Positions 7,162 to 15,550 of a stretch of 15,579 bases of DNA are shown piece by piece. The number at the start of each line of letters is the position of its first letter. Position 1 is the first letter of the stretch. Both the position numbers and the translations under genes were made by a program. Below the pieces are notes generated by a model. The model saw only the letters and a list, made by a program, of their open reading frames with translations, searched no databases and was not told where the DNA came from. The stretch comes from Bacillota bacterium (GTDB taxonomy: Bacteria; Bacillota; Clostridia; Lachnospirales; Lachnospiraceae), in contig JAEWPN010000096.1 in NCBI GenBank assembly GCA_023399455.1, forward strand, positions 1 through 15,579, written 5' to 3'.

Positions 7162-8094
7162 TTAAAGTGAGAGCATTCTTCCTACATTTACCATTCCCCA
7201 GCCCTGCTTCGTCCAAGGTTCATGTAAATCCGTAGCGCTGTAATTGATTTTTCTCTTTACCTGCTCATTGGTCAGGAAAGGATATTTCTGCAAAAGCAAG
7301 GCTGCTGCCCCCGAAACGATAGGGGTGGCCATAGATGTTCCGCTTTTTTTCGTATAAGCGTTCTTATACCCCCGAAACGTGGAGCGGCAGGCTACGTTGC
7401 AGGATATGATGTCCGTGCCGGGAGCGACTACATCCGGTTTCTTTACCGCATAGGGTGACGGCCCTCTGCCCGAATAATCTTCGCACAGCGAGCTCTTCCC
7501 GCTGAAGAACCCTCCTTCGTGACATCCCACCGTTATTACTTTTTTGCTGGCGCCAAGCGGCGATATTGTCATAGGTTCCGGTCCCATATTGCCTGCGGCG
7601 CAGACCACCACGATTCCGCTGTCCCAGGCCGCATCTACTGTGTGGATCAGTTCGTTCATTCTGCTTTTATCGTCGATATGCCCTATTCCGATGGAAATAT
7701 TAAGCACTCTTATTTTATATCTCTCCCTATTATCCAGTACCCACTCTATTCCCTTCCTCATATTATCTATATTACCGTCACCATTCTCATCTAATACTTT
7801 CCCTACGATCAGACGGCAATAAGGAGCAATCCCTTTATACATTCCGCCGGAAGCTTTTCCGCTTCCTCCGATACTGCCGATAACGTGGGTTCCATGACCG
7901 CTGTCGTCATAAGCAGTCCTTCCCCCGTGAAGAAAATCATAAAAAGCCTCTACTCTGCCTTCTAAATCCGGATGACTGCCTACTCCGGTATCCAGCACCG
8001 CCACCCTTATATCATCTACCTCACCATTTCTTCCAATATTGCAGGATGCTACGAGCTCATCCGTACAGCCCACTTGCTGTCTGACTCTAAACAT
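7162..8094 (-). CDS. Subtilisin-like serine protease (S8 family), no signal peptide
   Basis: A 310-residue peptidase with an intact S8 active site: Asp35 in VAVLDTGV, His67 in GHGTHV, oxyanion Asn169 in CAAGN and nucleophile Ser254 in SGTSMATP. It starts nearly at the catalytic domain, with only about 28 residues ahead of it and no signal peptide or transmembrane segment, as in intracellular subtilisins or a protein exported by another route. There is no long propeptide and no C-terminal extension. It has an unusual number of cysteines (at 10, 18, 93, 165, 191, 204, 232 and 236), more than most extracellular subtilisins. The start is supported by GGGAG 6 bases upstream, but that site lies inside a hairpin. 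It follows two genes for secreted LRR proteins; whether it processes them or cytoplasmic proteins cannot be told. Family secure, substrate unknown. Confidence 0.93.
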   Translation of the reverse strand: MFRVRQQVGCTDELVASCNIGRNGEVDDIRVAVLDTGVGSHPDLEGRVEAFYDFLHGGRTAYDDSGHGTHVIGSIGGSGKASGGMYKGIAPYCRLIVGKVLDENGDGNIDNMRKGIEWVLDNRERYKIRVLNISIGIGHIDDKSRMNELIHTVDAAWDSGIVVVCAAGNMGPEPMTISPLGASKKVITVGCHEGGFFSGKSSLCEDYSGRGPSPYAVKKPDVVAPGTDIISCNVACRSTFRGYKNAYTKKSGTSMATPIVSGAAALLLQKYPFLTNEQVKRKINYSATDLHEPWTKQGWGMVNVGRMLSL

Positions 8095-8100
8095 AAAACG

Positions 8101-8132
8101 CTCCCGGCTTTTTAATTAATTTATGCCGGGAG
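8101..8132 (-). promoter_or_regulatory. Hairpin holding the protease ribosome-binding site (terminator or translational switch)
   Basis: CTCCCGGC (8101-8108) and GCCGGGAG (8125-8132) form an 8-base perfect GC-rich stem around an A/T-only loop of 16 bases. Read leftward, the 3' arm contains GGGAG, the only Shine-Dalgarno for the protease, 6 bases before its ATG. The stem is followed by CGTTTTA, a short U-tract, so it could also work as a weak terminator for the LRR operon. The two roles are not exclusive. Confidence 0.6.
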
Positions 8133-8142
8133 TCGTTATTCG

Positions 8143-8205
8143 TTACTTTTTGTCAGAAGATATTCCAAGCTGCAAGCCCTCACCCTGTCCTGCAGGTCCT
8201 GCCAT
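8143..8205 (-). CDS. Possible 20-residue small ORF between the LRR and protease genes
   Basis: An ATG at 8205, 14 bases after the LRR stop codon, opens a frame of 20 codons ending in TAA at 8143, just before the hairpin. The peptide begins MAGPAGQGEG and ends ISSDKK; it is Gly-rich and soluble, with no membrane segment. The upstream region is purine-rich (AAAGAG) but has no good Shine-Dalgarno. I recognise no family. It may be chance or the remnant of a longer gene. Confidence 0.22.
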   Translation of the reverse strand: MAGPAGQGEGLQLGISSDKK

Positions 8206-8219
8206 TCTGGTATTCTCTT

Positions 8220-10787
8220 TCAATTAAAAAATCCATATACGGTAAAACGCTGAGCACTGAACTGTACGCAGGTTGCACCGTTTATTGTTACCAAACGGAA
8301 ATCCACCTTTTCTAACTGCCCATCCTCATCCAAGCATGCGACCTGAAGAGCATCCTGCGCTACTCCCATGGGCTTGGGAATAGTTACCGTCATTTGCTGT
8401 TTTCCCGTCTTGCTGATAGGAATCAGCGTCTCCGCATCGTACAGCGCGAGGTCGTAAACCTGCAGGCTTACAATCTTGCCGCCCGACACCGCCTTTTTAT
8501 ATGCAGCGCTTATGGTACTTCCGGCGCCGGCATTATCACTGATATTTAAAACATAATTTGCATTGATTCCTGATAGCTGCGCTGTTGCTGCCGGTGTCCC
8601 TGATAAAGTAGCGCTATTTACTTCCACAGATACTGTCCCTTGTCCTGATACCTCCGCTTTGCTGCCTGAAACATACTCTACAGCTTCTCTCGGATTGGAT
8701 ATTTTATAGCGCTTACCATATACCGTTACCTCACTTGGAATCGTATTGTCATTCACATCCTCTTGGCGCATGACGATAAACTTAATTCTTAACCGTCCCT
8801 GCGTGCCATCTTCTGCAGCCTTCTCAACACTGCAGACAAGTCCCCGGAATCCACCATCATAGTCCAAAGCGGTACCTCTCACTGCCTCAGGCGTCACGCT
8901 GTCATTTACAATAGCAACATTCACGCCTTTTAGCACGGAGTCTCTATCCTCTTCATTTATCAATCTGGTTGCCGTTTTCTCATAAGATACGCCAGGTATG
9001 CTCTTTCCTAAGAAAACAGCGACCTCGCTTCCATCCTCTTTTATCGTATCGGTTATATCATAGGCCTTTAAACCTATTTTCTCCACAGAGGCGGGAATCT
9101 TTATGGTACTGATCGGACATCCAGAAAATGCCCTGTCCTTTATTTCCTTTAAATTATCGCCGCCGGATATGACGGTAAGATTACTGCATCCGGCAAAAGC
9201 GTCCTCTCCCACAATGGTACAAGTATCTGGCAGGGTAACCGCCGTTATCTCGGTGTGTCCTTTAAATACTTCCGCACCGATCTGCTTTACCCCTTCCGGC
9301 ACTTCCACCTTATCGCCGACTCCGCCATAAGCAATCAAAATACCGTCTCCAACTACTGTGAACGGATCTCTTCTATTGACCAGGCAATCCTCCATCCACT
9401 TCGTCTTATCGAAAGCCGAAGGTTCTATCGTCGTTACCGTGTCCGGAATGGACACGGAAGCCAGATTATCCGCATGGTAAAACGCTCCGTATCCGATAGT
9501 CGTAACACCCTCAGGTATCGTAACATAGGTTAGTCCCGTCCTTGCAAAGGAGAAATCTCCTATTTCCTCTATCGTCCCCGGCATCTCATATTCCGTCAAA
9601 GCTGTGTTGCCATAATATGCCTGAGCCGCAATTTTCTTACCGTTTACAATCGTATACTTGGAATAGCCGCCGGAAGTCTGTCCGTCTCCCATCACCTCTG
9701 AGGATGCGGCACTGCTCTGTTCATCTTCCGTCTGCACATTTCCAGACAGCACCTTGGAACGGCTGTTATCTATAAACACTACCGCATTGCCGCCCACAAT
9801 TGTACTTTGTCCCAATGTAGTCCCGGTATCTGAATTATCCGAGCTGTCAGCTCCATCCTGCCCTCTTTCATCTGAGGTCTTAGTCACCTCCTGATACTCG
9901 CTTTGGGCCACCTGGGATTTATCGCGCTTAGCTTCATATTCCGCCGCATAGGAACCTTCTTCTGCAGTAATGACAAGCTTCGGACAACCATCGAAAGCCG
10001 TCTCATGTATGGAGGAAACGGATACCGGTATTTCGATGCCGCCCAAGTTAATACAATCCGAAAAAGCCTTAATTCCTATAGCGGTAACAGAATACGGGAA
10101 CAAGACTTTTTCCAGATTCTGACAATTGGCAAATGCATAATCCGGTATCTTCTTAACATTACTTCCTATTTCTACTTTTTTGAGATTCATACATCCCCAA
10201 AAAGCATTATTCTTAATTTCCTTCACTGTGGAAGGCATCTTATAGGTTTCCTGCGCATATCCCGGAATCATGGCGTACGCAATGGTCTTATCCTTACTGT
10301 AAATCACACCGGAATCGTAGGAAAACTCTGTATTATCCTTACTCAGCTTAATTTCGCTAAGAGCCGTACAATTCACGAATACCCCATTGCCGAGAGTATC
10401 TAACTTCTTTCCTATCGTTACAGATTTCAGACTGCTGCATCCGCTGAACGCTCCGTTGCCGATTTTCGTAACAGTATCGGGTATAACTACATTTTCCAAC
10501 GAACTGCATCCGCTGAACGCATTATAATCAATACTTTCCACATATCCCGGAATCTCGATCTTTTTAAGTTCCGTATGTCCCGAAAAAGCTTCTTTTCCAA
10601 TGTGTTTCACCGATACCGGAATAGACACGGCACTAGCCGTACCCGTATAATTTACCAGCGTATCACCCTTCATCTGGAAATCGGAAGCTGATGATGATTC
10701 TGCTTCCACCTGAAGCAGGGGAAGCCGGAGTGCTGCTATTGCAACAAGGAGCAACACGCCAAAAAGAATCTTACATTTTTTATTCAT
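8220..10787 (-). CDS. Secreted BspA-like leucine-rich-repeat (LRR_5) protein, 855 residues
   Basis: A secreted, unanchored repeat protein. Residues 1-29 form a signal peptide (Lys-rich start, Leu/Ala/Val core, VEA cut site). Two blocks of LRR_5/BspA repeats of the type IP-x3-IGxxAFxGCxxLxxV follow, at about 50-290 and 385-600. Between them lies a Ser/Asp/Glu-rich linker of about 100 residues that looks disordered. The second block carries VVGDGILIAYGG, a motif common beside such repeats in clostridial surface proteins. Residues 742-855 are a C-terminal module that also ends the repeat region of the preceding gene's product. There is no sorting signal or transmembrane tail, so it is probably released or held non-covalently. 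It starts 14 bases after the 1582-residue gene's stop, with AGGGGG in that gap. BspA-type proteins often bind host matrix or other cells; the ligand here is unknown. Confidence 0.92.
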   Translation of the reverse strand: MNKKCKILFGVLLLVAIAALRLPLLQVEAESSSASDFQMKGDTLVNYTGTASAVSIPVSVKHIGKEAFSGHTELKKIEIPGYVESIDYNAFSGCSSLENVVIPDTVTKIGNGAFSGCSSLKSVTIGKKLDTLGNGVFVNCTALSEIKLSKDNTEFSYDSGVIYSKDKTIAYAMIPGYAQETYKMPSTVKEIKNNAFWGCMNLKKVEIGSNVKKIPDYAFANCQNLEKVLFPYSVTAIGIKAFSDCINLGGIEIPVSVSSIHETAFDGCPKLVITAEEGSYAAEYEAKRDKSQVAQSEYQEVTKTSDERGQDGADSSDNSDTGTTLGQSTIVGGNAVVFIDNSRSKVLSGNVQTEDEQSSAASSEVMGDGQTSGGYSKYTIVNGKKIAAQAYYGNTALTEYEMPGTIEEIGDFSFARTGLTYVTIPEGVTTIGYGAFYHADNLASVSIPDTVTTIEPSAFDKTKWMEDCLVNRRDPFTVVGDGILIAYGGVGDKVEVPEGVKQIGAEVFKGHTEITAVTLPDTCTIVGEDAFAGCSNLTVISGGDNLKEIKDRAFSGCPISTIKIPASVEKIGLKAYDITDTIKEDGSEVAVFLGKSIPGVSYEKTATRLINEEDRDSVLKGVNVAIVNDSVTPEAVRGTALDYDGGFRGLVCSVEKAAEDGTQGRLRIKFIVMRQEDVNDNTIPSEVTVYGKRYKISNPREAVEYVSGSKAEVSGQGTVSVEVNSATLSGTPAATAQLSGINANYVLNISDNAGAGSTISAAYKKAVSGGKIVSLQVYDLALYDAETLIPISKTGKQQMTVTIPKPMGVAQDALQVACLDEDGQLEKVDFRLVTINGATCVQFSAQRFTVYGFFN

Positions 10788-10801
10788 AGGTCCCCCTGCG
10801 A

Positions 10802-13800
10802 TTAAGCCGTTTTTACTTTTGGCTGTACTTTATCCTTCTTCGCAAATAAAATAACAGAAATGCATGCAAGTCCTATTGCAAGGAACCACTTCGGATGAAT
10901 CGGATCCCCTGTCTTAGGTGTCGCATCGATCAGACCTTCCGTAAGGTTCGCTTTATCTACATAAATCGTGTACGGTGAAAAATGCGTTGCCGTAAACTGA
11001 ATACAAGGTACTCCGTCAATCGTCGTGAACTTCGCTCCTAATTCCTCCAGCTGAGAATTAACCACGCTTGCAGCTTTGTTGTTGCCGGCATACTGAACCA
11101 GTTCGTCCGGCAGAGGCAGCGTAATATCTACAGTTATTCCGCTCACATCCGTTATCTTAGTCTGCCCCGTAGAATCGTACAAGCTGATATCCATCGGCCA
11201 ATAAGCAATATTACTGAGATCGCCGTATTTCGCCTCCAAAGCCGCTATAACAGCCGCCGTCGCCTGTGCGTCCTCCGTTATCCTGATTACATAGTTGTCC
11301 GAAGAACCGTTCACATTTGCCGACGCCAGATCCGTATTGGATATTCCGCTCTTTGTCACATCCACGCTTGTCGTCGAATTGCGAAGCGTATTTCTCGAAT
11401 TGCTCGATACGGAAGAGGAACTTCCCGTTTTTAGGTTAGCAGTAATTGCCACATTATTTGCCGGCATTGTAAACGATGTGGATATCGCATTAGCATTTAC
11501 AAATCCTACTCCTGCCGAAGAACTCGTCCACTTATCAAACACTTGACCGTCCGCAGTCGCATATGCATTGATATTAACAATCGTACCCGGCGTATAGTCG
11601 CCGCTTCCGCTTCCTCCGTTAACTACAACCGTGTATTTTGTACTGTTACCTGAAACGGAGTTGTCGCTGTTGCTACCCGAGCCGTTGCTTCCGTTGCTGC
11701 CATTATTACCATTGTTTCCATTATTGCCATTGTTTCCATTATTGCCATTGTTTCCATTATCTCCGTCAGAATCACTTCCCGAAGTAAACATCGCAACAAC
11801 ATCCAAGTCTTTCGTTACCTTCTGCCATGCCGTTGCAGGGGACCATCCGCTGAAGGTATATCCCGTCTTAGTAGGATGTGCAGGTTCAATCGCACTTTCC
11901 CCTGCCGTCACCTGCTGAGGCTTTCCTATCATGGTCGTCATTTCCGAATCAGCCCAGAATGTTACCGTGTAGGTTCCCTCAACCTTATCCGTATAAGTAG
12001 CATAAATATCTACTGCCGCCGTGATATTGGTATAAGCTCTGTCCCAACCGGTAAATACCTTTCCGTCTACCACCATCTTATCTGCTGAAGGAGGCACCGC
12101 ATCCTTGCCTTCCACTACTTGCTGTGTATAATCGCTCATCAGCTCTTTGTTATAATTAAAGAATCTTACTGTATAAGTGGTAGCATCATTTTTCGTATAC
12201 TTCGCATACACTTCAACATCCTTTGTAACCGCTTTATAAATATCAGTCGGGAACCAGTAAGCGAAAGTATAGCCTTCGTGTACCGGCGGTGTCGGAGGCG
12301 TCGCATCGGTTCCGTGAAGCACTCTCAGTTCATCAATAATGACCGGATTTATTTCATCAAATGCGTCAAAAAACATAACCGACCATTTAGTCTTTAATTC
12401 ATCGGTCTCTTTTGTCGTTATATAGGAATAATCCTTTGCGTAATATGCCGCAAAGCTGTCATCCAGACAAACCATCAGAAGCGGATCATGATCATCATAA
12501 GATTTAAAGGTTTTTCCGTTATCCGCAGTATTCGAAAACGCATCCGGAGCAATTCTTATCACACTACTCGGAACCACAATATTCCTGAGAAAACTATTCC
12601 AAAAAGCTCCGGCATTGACTTCTTTCGCCGTGTCAGGCAAAGTCACCTTATATAAGCTGTCGGTTTCAGCAAAAGCTTTTTCCGCTACACTTACAAGTGA
12701 GGAAGTCCCTAAGTTCACCTCGCCTATATAATCACAGTCCATAAACGCTTCACTGGCGATTTCCTTTACACTTGCCAGTTCCTCCGGACCTACCATGGTT
12801 GCCCCTACTACTTTTCCCCGTGTTTCAAGACATTCTACGATCTTCGTATTAGCTCCGTTCGTTTTTCCGAAAATAATACCGTTTGCGCTTGTGAAATTCT
12901 CACTTCCAGGGAACGAAACGCTCGTAAGCCCTTCTTTTCCATTACCCGCTATACATCCTCTAAACGGTCTTTTTCCGAGTGTCGTTACCGATGAGGAAAT
13001 TTCCACATTCCTTAATCCGGTATCGTTATCGAATGCATAATCACCGACACTCGTACCTCCGCCCATATAAAAGCTCTCCAGTCCCGTACAGCCTGCAAAC
13101 CCATATGCCGGAAGCGCATCTATTGTATTCGTGGTTATCGATTTTACCTTTACATTGGCAGAGCTCGTGCTGCCTAACGCAGTACCGCTTTCATCTTTTC
13201 CAGAAAACAGCCCCGACTGAATCGATTCGATTCCGGCCGGCAACACAATATTTAATGCAGAATTAACAATCTCCATCTGATATTCTGTCGGCTTTGTCGT
13301 TGAGGTTCCGGCATTGTAGGCTTCATATGTCGAAACCGCGCTTTTTGCTTCCGTCACATAGGTAGACGTCATATATGGGAAAGAGTTTATCGTATATGTT
13401 TTCAATTCATCATATAACGGATAATCGATCAATTCATTTTTGTCTGTATTCGGATTATAACGAACGGTCAGGTTGCTCGGCCAGCCACTATAAAATGTAA
13501 TCCATGTCTTCGGCTGTGTCCCATAGTTAATGGTTGTTGTCGGTGTCATCGCATATTTGAAGGGCAATGAATTATTATCTATCACTCCTGTAAAAGTCAG
13601 TTCCGGAACAGCGGCTAATTCATCGGTTTTTGCGTCTTTACAAGCTGCTGTATGTGTACTTACTCCTTTTTGAGTGGAAAAAGCATCCGTTCCTATTGAA
13701 GTTAAATTAATCGGCTCCTGAAAAATAACATCTTTCAAATTATGACATGCCAAAAACGCTTCATTTCCTATTTCCGTTACAGAAGAAGGAATAATAATTT

Positions 13801-15550
13801 TCTTCAAATCACAGTTTCCCTCAAAACTTCTATCCCCAATACGTTGGATAAAATATGGACCAATTCTGCTCGGAACAACTAAATCATTAACGACTCCTGT
13901 TTGATCAAAATAAATCAACTCATTCTTAGAATTAACCTGCCAGGTAGTGGTGCCTCCACTTTCTGCTTTAATTACTTTCTCATAAATATCTTCATTTAAA
14001 TATTTAAATGCTATTTCATATGCTTTAGTAATCGTATGAATCGGAGAAGCATCTAACGCCTCAAAATAGAAATCCTCTCCTACTGTGGAAAGAAAAGCCT
14101 TAATATCAGTCTTGTCATCAATGAATTGAACTGTAGTATTTTTGGCTGTGATAGATTTCAAGCCCTTACAGCCGTCAAATAACTTTATACTCAATTTTTC
14201 CGTATAGTCCTGAGGAAAAGAAACACTCTGTAAAGATTCACATCCATTAAATACCTTATCACCAATATATTTTAACAGGGTATTTCGTCCTGTATCGAAA
14301 TCAATAGTCTTCATACTCCTGCAATTTTCAAAGCTGGAATCACCCAACGCTTCCAGTCCGGTAGGCACAGTAAAAGTAGTCAATCCCACACAGTTATAAA
14401 AAGCATGATGTCCAATTGCATCTAAGTTCGAATTAATGTCAATATTGCACGTCAATAAGTTCTTACATTCCGCAAAAGCCCCATTTCCGATAGTATCTAA
14501 TCCATTTCCTAATTTCACAGTTCCCAAACCAGTGCAATTGTAAAAAGCATAATCGCCGATTCCCATCAGATTTTTACCTACCGTCAAAGATACGATATTC
14601 TTATTTCCAGCAAAGACACCGCCGGATGGATTGCTGGAAGTTACATAATCACCGACCACCCATTCCGGAGGGTTGGGATTAGTTTCGGTGGCAGCCGGAC
14701 CAGCTTTTACCTTCTGATTTCCGATATAAGCAACCACCGCATTATGTATTCTTTGATGTTCTTCACTGGTGGCTTGTTTATAATCAGTTCCCTCCAGATA
14801 ATACAACTCATCTTCCGCAAATATTCCCTCCCAGCTTGATCGCGTGGAGTAATAGCAAGGCTTATAACTGATCAAATCTTCTGTAACTGGATTTTCATAG
14901 TCAATCGTCTTTACCCGTACGTTAGCCTCCGTGTCCGGATTACCTGATACAAGCGTATAAGTACCTGCTGCCGCGGCCTTATAAACACTGGATTGAATAA
15001 CCATTTCCTCTGATTGATGATATATAACATTTCCCTCAGAATCTGTCTTGTTCACCTTTGTTGTTACCTGATAAAACAAAAATTCATTATTTCTGCTTAC
15101 CGCACAGGCTTCCCCAACCGTCGTATTCGTTGTGTATTTCCGATATGCATCTACCGTATCGGGTATTGTAAGTGCATTATTTTCTAGATTTCCGATATTC
15201 GTATATCCCAAAATTACCGCCACTTCATCAGCACTGGTCTTCGTGGGCTCCATATATGCGAAATGGAATTTGCCATCACCCGTCGTATATATGGTAGCAT
15301 CCGACTTCACATATGGAACCTTGCTTTTATAACCTGTAACTCCACTCGGCGCAGTTTCCCATACTTCCAAGCCTGTGGTCTGATTTAATACTGTAATTTT
15401 GGTAGGTGTATCATCTACTGCCGCCTCCGCCGGCGTCACCGGAATCGTCGTCACAATGATCGCCGAAACCATAAACAGACATCCCAGTGTCTTCCTAAGC
15501 TGCCTCCGTAATTTTAAATTCTTCTTCTTTGTATCCTTACCCTTAGCCAT
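10802..15550 (-). CDS. Cell-wall-anchored BspA-like LRR protein with InlB-type repeats, 1582 residues
   Basis: A giant surface protein, probably an adhesin. Residues 1-43 form a long Lys/Arg-rich signal peptide with an AEA cut site. Residues about 44-300 form a domain I do not recognise. LRR_5/BspA repeats occupy about 305-480, 535-625 and 760-1010, interrupted by a Thr/Tyr-rich insert. Three InlB B-repeat-like modules (YTVxFW ... GYTFxGW ... VYAxYT) span about 1053-1254. An Asn-Asn-Gly linker (about 1260-1292) leads to a further beta repeat (about 1300-1365, ending in TMPANNVAITA). The C-terminal module shared with the next gene covers about 1418-1531. The tail has TPKTGD (1544-1549), a hydrophobic segment and a Lys-rich end, a sortase signal with a non-LPxTG motif. 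GGAGGAG (15558-15564) lies 7 bases before the ATG. It is first in a visible operon; its promoter is outside the window. Confidence 0.93.
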   Translation of the reverse strand: MAKGKDTKKKNLKLRRQLRKTLGCLFMVSAIIVTTIPVTPAEAAVDDTPTKITVLNQTTGLEVWETAPSGVTGYKSKVPYVKSDATIYTTGDGKFHFAYMEPTKTSADEVAVILGYTNIGNLENNALTIPDTVDAYRKYTTNTTVGEACAVSRNNEFLFYQVTTKVNKTDSEGNVIYHQSEEMVIQSSVYKAAAAGTYTLVSGNPDTEANVRVKTIDYENPVTEDLISYKPCYYSTRSSWEGIFAEDELYYLEGTDYKQATSEEHQRIHNAVVAYIGNQKVKAGPAATETNPNPPEWVVGDYVTSSNPSGGVFAGNKNIVSLTVGKNLMGIGDYAFYNCTGLGTVKLGNGLDTIGNGAFAECKNLLTCNIDINSNLDAIGHHAFYNCVGLTTFTVPTGLEALGDSSFENCRSMKTIDFDTGRNTLLKYIGDKVFNGCESLQSVSFPQDYTEKLSIKLFDGCKGLKSITAKNTTVQFIDDKTDIKAFLSTVGEDFYFEALDASPIHTITKAYEIAFKYLNEDIYEKVIKAESGGTTTWQVNSKNELIYFDQTGVVNDLVVPSRIGPYFIQRIGDRSFEGNCDLKKIIIPSSVTEIGNEAFLACHNLKDVIFQEPINLTSIGTDAFSTQKGVSTHTAACKDAKTDELAAVPELTFTGVIDNNSLPFKYAMTPTTTINYGTQPKTWITFYSGWPSNLTVRYNPNTDKNELIDYPLYDELKTYTINSFPYMTSTYVTEAKSAVSTYEAYNAGTSTTKPTEYQMEIVNSALNIVLPAGIESIQSGLFSGKDESGTALGSTSSANVKVKSITTNTIDALPAYGFAGCTGLESFYMGGGTSVGDYAFDNDTGLRNVEISSSVTTLGKRPFRGCIAGNGKEGLTSVSFPGSENFTSANGIIFGKTNGANTKIVECLETRGKVVGATMVGPEELASVKEIASEAFMDCDYIGEVNLGTSSLVSVAEKAFAETDSLYKVTLPDTAKEVNAGAFWNSFLRNIVVPSSVIRIAPDAFSNTADNGKTFKSYDDHDPLLMVCLDDSFAAYYAKDYSYITTKETDELKTKWSVMFFDAFDEINPVIIDELRVLHGTDATPPTPPVHEGYTFAYWFPTDIYKAVTKDVEVYAKYTKNDATTYTVRFFNYNKELMSDYTQQVVEGKDAVPPSADKMVVDGKVFTGWDRAYTNITAAVDIYATYTDKVEGTYTVTFWADSEMTTMIGKPQQVTAGESAIEPAHPTKTGYTFSGWSPATAWQKVTKDLDVVAMFTSGSDSDGDNGNNGNNGNNGNNGNNGNNGSNGSNGSGSNSDNSVSGNSTKYTVVVNGGSGSGDYTPGTIVNINAYATADGQVFDKWTSSSAGVGFVNANAISTSFTMPANNVAITANLKTGSSSSVSSNSRNTLRNSTTSVDVTKSGISNTDLASANVNGSSDNYVIRITEDAQATAAVIAALEAKYGDLSNIAYWPMDISLYDSTGQTKITDVSGITVDITLPLPDELVQYAGNNKAASVVNSQLEELGAKFTTIDGVPCIQFTATHFSPYTIYVDKANLTEGLIDATPKTGDPIHPKWFLAIGLACISVILFAKKDKVQPKVKTA
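11703..11756 (+). repeat. 18-base tandem repeat (three copies) encoding the Asn-Asn-Gly linker
   Basis: Three adjacent copies of an 18-base unit (TTATTGCCATTGTTTCCA), the first with one A/G difference, are flanked on the lower-coordinate side by degenerate 9-base units of the same period coding Asn-Gly-Ser. The period is a multiple of three, so gain or loss of copies changes linker length without breaking the frame. It forms the flexible hinge between the InlB repeats and the C-terminal part of the 1582-residue protein. Confidence 0.9.

Noticed and set aside
9903..10403. Plus-strand ORFs of 70-170 codons opposite the LRR, citrate synthase and icd genes
   Set aside because: They are antisense shadows of strongly supported genes, lack ribosome-binding sites and have no recognisable protein features.
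11703..11756. CRISPR-like array
   Set aside because: The 18-base copies are directly adjacent without spacers and code in frame for Asn-Asn-Gly inside a surface protein.
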